Assembly (NCBI RefSeq): GCF_029852145.1
Contig: NC_079979.1
Span: forward strand, 10,518,642 to 10,582,641
From: Microplitis mediator
Taxonomy: Eukaryota; Arthropoda; Insecta; Hymenoptera; Braconidae
Direction of reading: 5' to 3'
DNA: 64,000 bases
Shown here in pieces: positions 55,805 to 64,000 of the stretch. A model generated the notes under the pieces. That model did not search any database. It saw only the letters and a list, made by a program, of their open reading frames with translations, and was not told where the DNA came from. Numbering within the stretch: position 1 is the first letter of the stretch; each line of letters opens with the position of its first letter. Position numbers and translations under genes: made by a program.

Positions 55805-58800
55805 TAATCGGTAAAGGTCCGAGAGTCTGGATGAAATCTCCAGACCTCTTCCAGGGTGGTTGTGAAGTTCTACTGGATACAGGTTCTGACCTGAACCTTC
55901 TTTGTATCGACGCTCTGGGGGATGACACCATCGTTCACCCAGAAAACGGAGGTAAAGTGGGCGGCATAGCGACCAGCAGTATGCCAATCATCGGAACTGT
56001 GACGCTCAAGGTCTTTGAAGTAGATATTTGTTTTCAGGTTGTACCTGGATCACCTGGAGGTTACCCGGGTATCCTTGGAAACGAATTTTTCATCAAAGAA
56101 CGAGCTGGCATTTCCTTTTACTGGAATACGCTGGTCCTCAAAAATCGACCTACCCGTCCTATCCCTTTCACAATGGAAGACGACCTTGAAGGAGGGTATA
56201 TCCTGTCGCTGGGGACAGGCCCAAAAATATTCGATTCATGTAATTCTCTTCATGGAGAATTACAGTGCTTTCTTGTGGATACAGGGGGGGATGTCTGTTT
56301 GATAAATTCTTCAGCCCTTAAACCCGAAATTAGAGTGGATCGTGGTGACACGATGCTACTCCGTGGTTTGAATGGGCATCCCATGGAGACGATCGGTTCT
56401 GTCGAACTGAAAGTTTTGGGATCCAAAATTCGATTTCACGTTTGTGAAGGTAATTTACCCTTCAATGGCGTGGGCATTTTGGGGAACAACTTTTTGAGAA
56501 AAGAGCAAGCAGAAATCTCATATAATCATCAATCTCTGAACTTATTCTCTCGACCATCTCGACCTCTATACTTCAGCCTAGGAGTAAAACCATCTCGTTC
56601 ATACGTAATCCCACCCCGTATGCGAATGTCTGTTTCTGTACCTGTCCTGAATCCAAAAATCAAACAAGGCTATCTCCGTAAGATTCCTCTAGAGGAAGGA
56701 CTCTTAATGGGCGAAGCTGTTGTCTCAGTGGACGAAGGTCAAGCGATGTGTATGGTCATCAATACTACATCCGACCCAGCAGAAATTAACATCGAGCCTC
56801 AGATTCTCGAGGAATTTGAATACGACCATCCAGACCTTTCAGATGAAAATTCTGAAACATCTGATTCCTCACCCGAAAGGAAATCTTTATCCAGAAGGGA
56901 GCGTATCGACGCGATCCTGAATAAAATTCCGACGGACCATCTCAATCGACTCGAGAAAAGACAAATATTTAAACTCATACAGAGAAATCATGATATTTTT
57001 CATCTTCCTGGCGATCGTTTGGGTCGCTCCAAAAAGTTCACTTGTAAAATCGAAACCACAAGCGATACGCCAGTCCGAATCAAACAATATCGTTTTCCTC
57101 AAGAACATCGCGAGGAAATCAAGAAACAAGTTGATAATTTATTCAAACAGGGAATTATACGTAAATCCAAATCTCCGTATAATTCGCCCTTGTGGATCGT
57201 CCCTAAGAAATCTGACGCACAAGGTAATAAGAAATGGAGAATGGTTATCGATTTTCGAAATTTGAATAAAATAACCATCGGGGATGCTTATCCCTTACCA
57301 CTCATAATTGACATTTTAGATCAACTCGGTGGAGCGAAATATTTCAGCGTGTTTGATCTTGCAAGCGGTTTCCATCAAGTACCAATGGATCCCAGGGATG
57401 CTGAGAAAACTGCGTTTTCTACCCCTGATGGCCATTGGGAGTACTGCTGTATGCCCTTCGGGCTTGAGTGCGCTCCAGCAATTTTCCAACGCATGATGGA
57501 CTCCACTTTGAGTGGCTTAAAAGGCACTGAATTGTTCATTTACCTGGATGATTTCGTAAGTTACGCATCTTCACTTGAAGAGCATGAAGTGCGAGTGCAA
57601 AGACTTTTCAACCGCCTTCGAGAGGCTGGGCTAACTCTTCAGCCCGAGAAATGTAAATTTCTCTGCCCTGAGGTGGAATATTTGGGTCATATTATCACTA
57701 AAAATGGCGTGAAACCTGACCCGAAAAAAATTTCATCCCTTAAAAATGCATCCCACCCCCGTAACCATACGGAGGCGCGCAAATTTATGGGATTAGCTAA
57801 CTACTACCGACGTTTCATCGAAAACTTCGCTGAAAGAGCGAAACCAATCACTGACCTTACCAGAAAAACTAAGCCGTTCGTCTGGTCAGCTGATTCTCAA
57901 AAAGCTTTCGATGACATAAAGAATGCACTGTGCGAAAATTCATTCCTCGCTTACCCAGACTTTAATCGACCATTCATATTAGCGACTAGTTCGTCTGATG
58001 TTGGCATCTCGGGTATTTTGAGTCAAGAACTCGATAACGAAGATCAAACTCCCGAAAACCCAGACGCAATTGTTGAAAAGATTGTCTCATGTACATCTAG
58101 AGTTTTGCAAGAAACTGAAACCAGATATACACACAACGAAAAAGAATGTTTGGCTGTTTTGTATGCGGTGCAACAATTCCGGCCTTACCTCTACGGTAAG
58201 CCCTTCACCTTGTATACAAGTAGTCCTTGTATGTCCTGGTTAAAGGATAGCCAAACCGTTACAGAACGCCAAATCAAATGGAGATCTAAATTAAGCGAAT
58301 ATAAATTCTCTGTTGTTGTTCGTCATAAAATCTCCGAGCAATATGCAGAAGGACTATCTTACAATCCCGAGGGAAGATCTCCGGCAGAGATTAATTCAGA
58401 AGAAACACCTATCAAGGAAGCCGTAATGTTACCGCTCAAGAAAAACTCTTGTCCTGACGACGAAGCAGTAGCAGCAGTAAAACGAGGTCGAAAACCGGGA
58501 GGTAAAAATAAACCCCGTGTCAACAGCGCTCCACAACCTCGTGACACAATTGCTTCTCGTTTACGTATGAGAAGAGCCACAGAACTAAACCCAAATCGGA
58601 AAAAGGTAAATTATTGTGAGATAAGTACCGCCGAACCTGACGTTTCAGGGGGTATCGAAGACGACGTATTCGAAGAAAATCAACCACCCGCATCATCAAA
58701 ACCTCAAGCTCCAGTAGATCCGGAACCAGAACCTGAAACAAATTCGGAAGAAACAGATGAGGAGGAAGAAGAAGCAGTCCGACTCATGAACGAAGAATAT

Positions 58801-61446
58801 CTGATGAACGAACAGGATAAAAGCTCCAGTGATCAGGGGGATGAAAATTCGCCCGAGGCGATAGATCGACAACAATTGCGGGAAGATTTGAGAAAATCAT
58901 TCGAACGTTTCAACAGAGCTCTTGAACAACGAACCGTTAACATCCCAGATAAAGAAGCGGATTGCTCTGTCCATCCAGACGACTACTACAATCCACTGCC
59001 AGTAGTCAGCCCTCAGGTGGCCAAAGAAGTCAGAGAATATCTTGAACAGAGTTACCTTCCGCACGAATACGATGAAAACGAAGACCCGGACGAATCCGAA
59101 GAAATAGAAGAAGAAGAAGAAGACGAATTTCTTCGAGATAATGAAAATACTGAAGAAGATGAAGACTCCAGCGAAGCCAGCTGCTCTGAACCAGAAGTCC
59201 AAGTCGAGACAAATCCAGCAACTCCACCGTTGTCGCGAGCTACCAAACTTCGCGAAAAATATTTAAGTGGTGGTTCAAGCCCATCTACTCCCATGTGGAA
59301 ACACACTGTGTTGAGAGCTGCGCAGAAAGAGCATAAAGGACTGGAATATGATGACCACTCTAAAACCTTCTATTGGAATGACGATGTAGAAGCAGACAAT
59401 CGGAATTCTACCATCACAGCAAGACCTTCTACTTCTCAAACCTTAAATACTGAAGATTTTCCAGCTGCATCTTCCAGTATAGCACCAAGGGAAACTCCCA
59501 AGCGAACGGGGGAAGTTTCTCCAAAAAATAATGATAATGACAAAACGTTGCCGAACGAAAACCAGCAACCCAAATCACCAAATAAAAATTCTACAAAAGA
59601 TCTGACGAGAGGGGAAGAGAGCTCTTCTCAATCAAACCAATCAGAGACCACACAATATGACGAAGCCACGGTGATTCAAGTAGAGGTACACCAAGAACAA
59701 GACGACGGAAATGAGCAGGCAAATGAATCGGATCTTCGCCATGTGACACATCCGGAAGTTGTTGACGAACAACTGGGGGATGAGCCGGCTGTGAATGATG
59801 ATTTGCCACCCAAATTTCCGAATCAAGCTCCAGGGTGCGTCTTCGATCCTCCATCTTCGGACATAGCCGAAGATTTGAGTGGTCAAAACTACTCACCGCC
59901 CGAAGTTTCTTCTTCATCTGGCTCTGAATCTGACAGACCTCAGAAACTGCCTAAAAATCAAATTAAATTCAAAGACAGTCGAGATGGAATCACGTATGTG
60001 AGAGATCACATGGTGCATTTCCTGTCTCTGGATTGCGAGATGATGAAACCAGTTTCACGTCTGTTGAGAGATCTTACTTTCATCAATCGCGAAGACCTGA
60101 AGGTGGCTAAACCAAAAATGGGTGACGTACTTGTCACTAAATTGGGTCAATGCCTCATCTTCACTGTCTTCGTTAAGAAGAATCATTTCGAAAAAATTGA
60201 TTTAACAAATTTAATTGAAGGACTACGAAATCTACGAGCATCCATGTTCAAACATGAGATTTATACGTTCCGCATAGCGAAACAGGGGGATGACTTCGAC
60301 GATTTGAACATAAAGTCTTATCTCATACAAGAGTTGGGCGATTGTCCAATCGAGGTAACTCTTTGCGAAGGAAATATAGAAGTTCCTGCCGAAGAATTAC
60401 GCGATAAAATCATCGAAGAAAACCACTGTAGCCCTATAGCAGGCCACAAAGGTGTCGTGAAAACTTATTGGCGAATCCGCGAGAGATTCTACTGGCCCGG
60501 CATGAAGGAAAAGATCTATAGATTTATCCAGAAATGCGAAATTTGCCAGAAAAACAAACTCACGCGAATAAAAACTAAACAACCAATGATGATAACCGAT
60601 ACTCCCTTCGAGCCCTTCGAGAAAATTTCCATCGATACCGTTGGACCACTTCCAATGACCAGAAGTGGAAATGTCCATATCCTGACGATCCAGGATAACT
60701 TTTCGAAAGCCGTAACCGCGATCCCAATACCCGATATCCGATCGACAACAGTGGCTGAAGCCCTTGTCGATCGATATATGTGTTATTATGGGTGTCCGAG
60801 AGTCATCCTCTCAGACAAAGGTACGTCATTTACCTCGAAAATAATACAACAGCTTGCAAAAGCTTTAAAAATACAAAGATTAACGACTTCGGGTTATTAC
60901 CCCCAGTCAAACGGATCCTTAGAAAGGAGCCATCAACCACTGATAGACTTCTTGCGAGTAATTTCAGATAAGTATCCGAACTGGGATCGATATGTGGGTC
61001 TTGCTGCGTTGAGTTACAATACAAACGTGCACACCTCTACCAAATTCACTCCATTTGAGTTGATGTTTGGTCGGAGAGCTCGATTGCCAACCCAATTCCC
61101 TGATTATTCCAGAATCGAAACTTATTCTGATTATCTCGCTGACCTTATGGGAAGATTATCAGAAGTTAGAGAAATCGCTGCTGATTGTCTCAATAAGGCA
61201 AAACAAGATTCCAAAATTCGTTATGATCGACACATACATGCCAGAACCTTTAAAGTAGGTGATTTTATTTATGTTCTAAAAGAGCCGAGGAAAAATAAAC
61301 TCGATGTTTATTACACCGGGCCTTATGAAATTGTCGAAATTAACGAATTTGGAAGTCTTATTTACCTGAATGACAAAGGGAACCGAAAATTGGTCAACCC
61401 TAATAAGGCTAAACCTGCTGTCGATCAAAAGGCTAAACCTTTATAA
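55672..61446 (+). CDS. pol: Element D Pol (protease x2, RT, RNase H, linker, integrase)
   Basis: Open to TAA at 61444-61446; the first ATG is at 55831 but entry is expected by frameshift at 55672. Numbering from 55831: protease motif DTGSD at 16-20 with ILG at 81-83, a second DTGGD at 150-154 with ILG at 216-218, RT Y-L-D-D at ~571, then RNase H, whose usual T-D-A-S and T-D-H sites read TSSS and TSSP. A very acidic Glu/Asp/Ser linker spans ~850-1,380, then a ~130-residue alpha/beta region that may be macro-like. The integrase has H2C2 and D, D, E (SIDTVG, LSDKG, SLERSH). The C-terminus is typical of gypsy Pol. The frame is uninterrupted. Confidence 0.9.
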   Translation, partial: LNGRSTGRGDCEYAPRASPIHECPAEASDCEGIQNPSTPEALALVIGKGPRVWMKSPDLFQGGCEVLLDTGSDLNLLCIDALGDDTIVHPENGGKVGGIATSSMPIIGTVTLKVFEVDICFQVVPGSPGGYPGILGNEFFIKERAGISFYWNTLVLKNRPTRPIPFTMEDDLEGGYILSLGTGPKIFDSCNSLHGELQCFLVDTGGDVCLINSSALKPEIRVDRGDTMLLRGLNGHPMETIGSVELKVLGSKIRFHVCEGNLPFNGVGILGNNFLRKEQAEISYNHQSLNLFSRPSRPLYFSLGVKPSRSYVIPPRMRMSVSVPVLNPKIKQGYLRKIPLEEGLLMGEAVVSVDEGQAMCMVINTTSDPAEINIEPQILEEFEYDHPDLSDENSETSDSSPERKSLSRRERIDAILNKIPTDHLNRLEKRQIFKLIQRNHDIFHLPGDRLGRSKKFTCKIETTSDTPVRIKQYRFPQEHREEIKKQVDNLFKQGIIRKSKSPYNSPLWIVPKKSDAQGNKKWRMVIDFRNLNKITIGDAYPLPLIIDILDQLGGAKYFSVFDLASGFHQVPMDPRDAEKTAFSTPDGHWEYCCMPFGLECAPAIFQRMMDSTLSGLKGTELFIYLDDFVSYASSLEEHEVRVQRLFNRLREAGLTLQPEKCKFLCPEVEYLGHIITKNGVKPDPKKISSLKNASHPRNHTEARKFMGLANYYRRFIENFAERAKPITDLTRKTKPFVWSADSQKAFDDIKNALCENSFLAYPDFNRPFILATSSSDVGISGILSQELDNEDQTPENPDAIVEKIVSCTSRVLQETETRYTHNEKECLAVLYAVQQFRPYLYGKPFTLYTSSPCMSWLKDSQTVTERQIKWRSKLSEYKFSVVVRHKISEQYAEGLSYNPEGRSPAEINSEETPIKEAVMLPLKKNSCPDDEAVAAVKRGRKPGGKNKPRVNSAPQPRDTIASRLRMRRATELNPNRKKVNYCEISTAEPDVSGGIEDDVFEENQPPASSKPQAPVDPEPEPETNSEETDEEEEEAVRLMNEEYLMNEQDKSSSDQGDENSPEAIDRQQLREDLRKSFERFNRALEQRTVNIPDKEADCSVHPDDYYNPLPVVSPQVAKEVREYLEQSYLPHEYDENEDPDESEEIEEEEEDEFLRDNENTEEDEDSSEASCSEPEVQVETNPATPPLSRATKLREKYLSGGSSPSTPMWKHTVLRAAQKEHKGLEYDDHSKTFYWNDDVEADNRNSTITARPSTSQTLNTEDFPAASSSIAPRETPKRTGEVSPKNNDNDKTLPNENQQPKSPNKNSTKDLTRGEESSSQSNQSETTQYDEATVIQVEVHQEQDDGNEQANESDLRHVTHPEVVDEQLGDEPAVNDDLPPKFPNQAPGCVFDPPSSDIAEDLSGQNYSPPEVSSSSGSESDRPQKLPKNQIKFKDSRDGITYVRDHMVHFLSLDCEMMKPVSRLLRDLTFINREDLKVAKPKMGDVLVTKLGQCLIFTVFVKKNHFEKIDLTNLIEGLRNLRASMFKHEIYTFRIAKQGDDFDDLNIKSYLIQELGDCPIEVTLCEGNIEVPAEELRDKIIEENHCSPIAGHKGVVKTYWRIRERFYWPGMKEKIYRFIQKCEICQKNKLTRIKTKQPMMITDTPFEPFEKISIDTVGPLPMTRSGNVHILTIQDNFSKAVTAIPIPDIRSTTVAEALVDRYMCYYGCPRVILSDKGTSFTSKIIQQLAKALKIQRLTTSGYYPQSNGSLERSHQPLIDFLRVISDKYPNWDRYVGLAALSYNTNVHTSTKFTPFELMFGRRARLPTQFPDYSRIETYSDYLADLMGRLSEVREIAADCLNKAKQDSKIRYDRHIHARTFKVGDFIYVLKEPRKNKLDVYYTGPYEIVEINEFGSLIYLNDKGNRKLVNPNKAKPAVDQKAKPL

Positions 61447-61451
61447 AGTTC

Positions 61452-61461
61452 TCTGTTTCAG
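61452..61461 (+). promoter_or_regulatory. Probable env splice acceptor
   Basis: TCTGTTTCAG lies between the pol stop and the env ATG at 61,485, which has ACCACC before it. Errantivirus env is known to be made from a spliced RNA. The donor was not identified. Confidence 0.5.
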
Positions 61462-61484
61462 ATCCAAGGAAATAATTTACCACC

Positions 61485-63506
61485 ATGAAGGCGTTGTTGA
61501 TATTCTTGGCCATCATCATAGAAGGCAGCCAATCCAAGGACGTCATGACCATTCAACCATTGGCAGACAACCCAGGGTTATTGTATGACCCATTTAAGAG
61601 GATTCACTTGATTGAAGAAAATTGGTGCATCATTTCTTCCATTAACGTCAAGGGGTTGGTAGACCTGTACCCCTTCGAGTTGGAACATATACACTCAACC
61701 ATGCTCGCTTGTGCCAAGATCATCGACGTCGGGTCCTGCATGCATTATCTGAAAATCGACATGATAAATGAGGTACAGGTTCAAATATATCAGGCCATGC
61801 ATCGCTTAGACCAACTCCTCGACGAAACGAATTTCCAAACACCGCCACTTGACCGTAACCAGAGAGCTCCATGGTTCGGTTTTATAGGCACGATTTCTCG
61901 AGAATTGTTTGGGACCATGGATTATGAAGACAAGGAACACATTAATAAGGAAATCAACAAGTTATACCAAGATAATGCCGAAATGGTGCACCTGGTACAG
62001 AACGCCACTCACATCGTCAAGAGTGAGATTAATACCATCCTTCAGAGTGAGGCTCAGATGCAGTCAAATCTAAACAAACTCGCGGACGTCACTCACGCAT
62101 TCATAAACGCAACGCTAAACTCCTTAGAAAAAGTCGTTTATGTCACGAAAGTCCTCATGCTGGGGGATGAGCGCTTGGAAGTCGCCAATCACCACCTACG
62201 AGTCCTGAGAGAGGCTGAAACTATCATCGAAGAGGCAAAAGCCGGCAGACTCTCTCCTCAAGCGATATCGCCAAAACAACTTTACAAAGCAACGATCGAC
62301 ATCATGCGGAAACATCCTGATTTAAATCCACCTCAGCCGATTGACAGGATGGACCTCTCAACTTTGTCAGCAGTATCGACAGTAAAGGTAGCGAGGGCAA
62401 AAGGTTATTTACTCATTATAGTAACCTTGCCTCTGTTCCACAAGATTCCGCTACTATCGTATGAAATGAGACCGTTGCCAAAACCAGAAAACGTGAACGG
62501 AAAAATTCAAACTTTGACCATCTTACCATCCAAAAGGTTCTTGGTTACAGATCCAGGCCTCCGAAGATTTTTCCTGGCAGACTCTGAATATATAAATAAA
62601 TGCAGAACCATCGGAGAAGATCTATCGTGTCGTCCCGATATTCCATTTCAATCTACAGAAGATCCTGAAGAAGTCGACTGCAAAATGAAGCTGCTCTTGA
62701 AATCGACAGAAGACATTTCGAGAACTTGCAACATCCGCATTATCCCCGATTGCAAAACTACGTGGATAAAGCTCAATCAACCAAACTCTTGGGCTTACTC
62801 GACCTGCAAAGAGGAAAAATTAAGTCTCAAATGTTTGGACCCAGTCGAAAAAGACTACTACATCAATGGAACAGGGATGATCCATATCCAGGGCAGATGC
62901 GAAATGAAAAACGGAAAATACTTAATCAAAAGTATAGATGAGGAAATCACCCAGCTGAATATCACGCTGCCGAAGTTAAATTTAACCTTGGAAGCACTGT
63001 CAACAAATTTAACAGCTGAGCCCAAAGTCTCAGGGTTTCTCTTCAAAAAGAACATCGACCCGTTAAACACAATCGATAAAATTCAACCCTGGGGAGCAGG
63101 ACTAGAAGAAACAGAAAACCGGATGTCTGAAATAGCGCTGCATCATCAGGAGGACGAGATACAACGAACGATGACGGCGGGAAATATGTCTATCCTCGTC
63201 ATCTTGTGTGTCATTCTCATCGTGCCAGTTTTCCTCAAATTTTGTATCTGCTCAGGCAAGAGGCGCTGCTTCACCTACAAGAAAAACAAGCAGCCAGTCG
63301 AGGTACTTAATAAGACAATAACAGAAACCAAACGTACCTCCGATCTCAAACCAAAGGCAGTCCAAATTAAGGACCAACCAGAGGTCATCGAGCTCCAGGA
63401 GCATCTGCCAACATCAACTCGTGTCTTCTTCCCCGCAAATCGGCGAACAACTCCAACTCGTACATCCAGAGGTCTCCGTCTCTCCGATTTCAACGCACCA
63501 ATATAA
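61485..63506 (+). CDS. env: Element D Env (baculovirus-F/errantivirus type)
   Basis: 673 codons, intact. A signal peptide covers residues ~1-17. A minimal furin motif RNQR at 124-127 is followed by a Phe/Gly-rich fusion-peptide-like stretch (AP-W-F-G-F-I-G) and LFGTMD, as in the F-protein family. A long helical, heptad-rich region with N-glycosylation sequons comes next, then a Cys-rich ectodomain. One membrane segment lies at ~568-590, with a basic cytoplasmic tail of 83 residues. The expected role is membrane fusion of enveloped particles. The Env in remnant B shares the family but is broken. All features needed for a full-length F-type protein seem present. Confidence 0.85.
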   Translation: MKALLIFLAIIIEGSQSKDVMTIQPLADNPGLLYDPFKRIHLIEENWCIISSINVKGLVDLYPFELEHIHSTMLACAKIIDVGSCMHYLKIDMINEVQVQIYQAMHRLDQLLDETNFQTPPLDRNQRAPWFGFIGTISRELFGTMDYEDKEHINKEINKLYQDNAEMVHLVQNATHIVKSEINTILQSEAQMQSNLNKLADVTHAFINATLNSLEKVVYVTKVLMLGDERLEVANHHLRVLREAETIIEEAKAGRLSPQAISPKQLYKATIDIMRKHPDLNPPQPIDRMDLSTLSAVSTVKVARAKGYLLIIVTLPLFHKIPLLSYEMRPLPKPENVNGKIQTLTILPSKRFLVTDPGLRRFFLADSEYINKCRTIGEDLSCRPDIPFQSTEDPEEVDCKMKLLLKSTEDISRTCNIRIIPDCKTTWIKLNQPNSWAYSTCKEEKLSLKCLDPVEKDYYINGTGMIHIQGRCEMKNGKYLIKSIDEEITQLNITLPKLNLTLEALSTNLTAEPKVSGFLFKKNIDPLNTIDKIQPWGAGLEETENRMSEIALHHQEDEIQRTMTAGNMSILVILCVILIVPVFLKFCICSGKRRCFTYKKNKQPVEVLNKTITETKRTSDLKPKAVQIKDQPEVIELQEHLPTSTRVFFPANRRTTPTRTSRGLRLSDFNAPI

Positions 63507-64000
63507 TCAACCTAAATAAGATAAGAATAATGTACAATCAAACAAAAATTCGCGTGGTAAAAATAGCAATCCTCTTCCAATTATTTAGATACTGACCCCG
63601 AAGATTTTCGGGGCCATTTTGGAAAACATTTACAATTTTTGTATTTATCTAACCATATCTATGGTCACCTTTGAAGAAGATTCCTATTTTACCACCACTT
63701 TATTTTTAAAAGGAAAAAAAAAAAAAAATTTTTAACTAATAAACATATTACTAGACTTAAATTTTATGATAAATTTTAAAAAAAAAAAAAAAAAAAAAGA
63801 AAATTAATAATAGCTTTTTACATTTAAACTATTAAAGGAATTTAAAATCACCTGAACATTCGAGAAAACAGGATAATTGGTAAATTCCTGTTAAAAACCG
63901 CGAAATTACTTTTGAAACTAAAGCAAATTATTTAAACGTTTACCTTTAGCGCATGCGCGAATCCAAACGCAGATGACAGCCGCTGACAAATATTATCACA
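63507..64000 (+). other. Element D 3' non-coding region before its 3' LTR
   Basis: AT-rich with long A runs (63,715-63,735 and 63,779-63,799). A GC-richer end begins near 63,945. TGTTATGTCC is not reached, so the 3' LTR lies outside the window. Confidence 0.6.

Larger units (their letters stand above)
52641..64000 (+). mobile_element. Element D: near-intact errantivirus-like Ty3/gypsy element (3' end outside window)
   Basis: 5' LTR, tRNA-Leu primer site, gag, -1 frameshift signal, pol, a splice acceptor and env follow in order on the plus strand. No second LTR occurs before 64,000. All three long frames are uninterrupted. Oddities are a missing gag ATG, altered RNase H active-site residues, and two DTG protease motifs. 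Confidence 0.9.

Overview
The window reads as repeat-rich, AT-rich insect nuclear DNA. The evidence is GT-AG introns of about 70-110 bp, an R1-clade LINE, a BEL/Pao element with a tRNA-Tyr primer site, errantivirus-like Ty3/gypsy elements with envelope genes, and long A/T tracts. I infer an arthropod, perhaps a parasitoid hymenopteran; the species cannot be fixed from the sequence. There are no rRNA, tRNA or CRISPR features and no bacterial operons.

Left part (1-21,900). A probable LINE 5' fragment (to 1,140) is followed by a 1.8 kb near-perfect palindrome flanked by TA (1,259-3,050), a decayed R1-like LINE (3,763-7,297) and a broken hAT-type transposase gene on the minus strand (7,711-9,396). 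After AT-rich DNA and a dispersed repeat come two minus-strand endogenous retroelement remnants. Remnant A (about 12,680-17,586) is a decayed gypsy pol followed by a glycoprotein resembling those of Jingchuvirales (chuvirus-like). Remnant B (18,339-21,864) holds a longer glycoprotein of the same kind directly upstream of a baculovirus-F/errantivirus-type Env.

Middle (21,900-35,600). This stretch holds the only non-transposon genes I can support: three small, relatively GC-rich spliced genes at 22.9, 32.7 and 34.7 kb with matching intron phases. I do not recognise the family. They are broken up by a solo gypsy-type LTR (24,252-27,638, TSD GTTG) that carries another insertion, by degenerate ~175 bp tandem repeats, by a second copy of the dispersed repeat and by a 0.94 kb terminal-inverted-repeat element.

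Right part (35,600-64,000). Element C (35,613-51,808, minus, TSD CAAG) is an LTR element whose one large frame is Gag-like at its N-terminus and then runs into ~590 unrecognised residues built of repeated modules; no pol is seen. A young BEL/Pao element (37,508-45,463, minus, TSD AGTAT) is nested in it. Element D (52,641 to beyond the window, plus) has a related LTR and the same tRNA-Leu primer site, with gag, a -1 frameshift signal, a 1,871-codon pol and an intact env. C and D lie LTR to LTR, head to head, 832 bp apart. D could supply proteins to C in trans. Their shared LTR carries an array of stem-loops whose stems covary.
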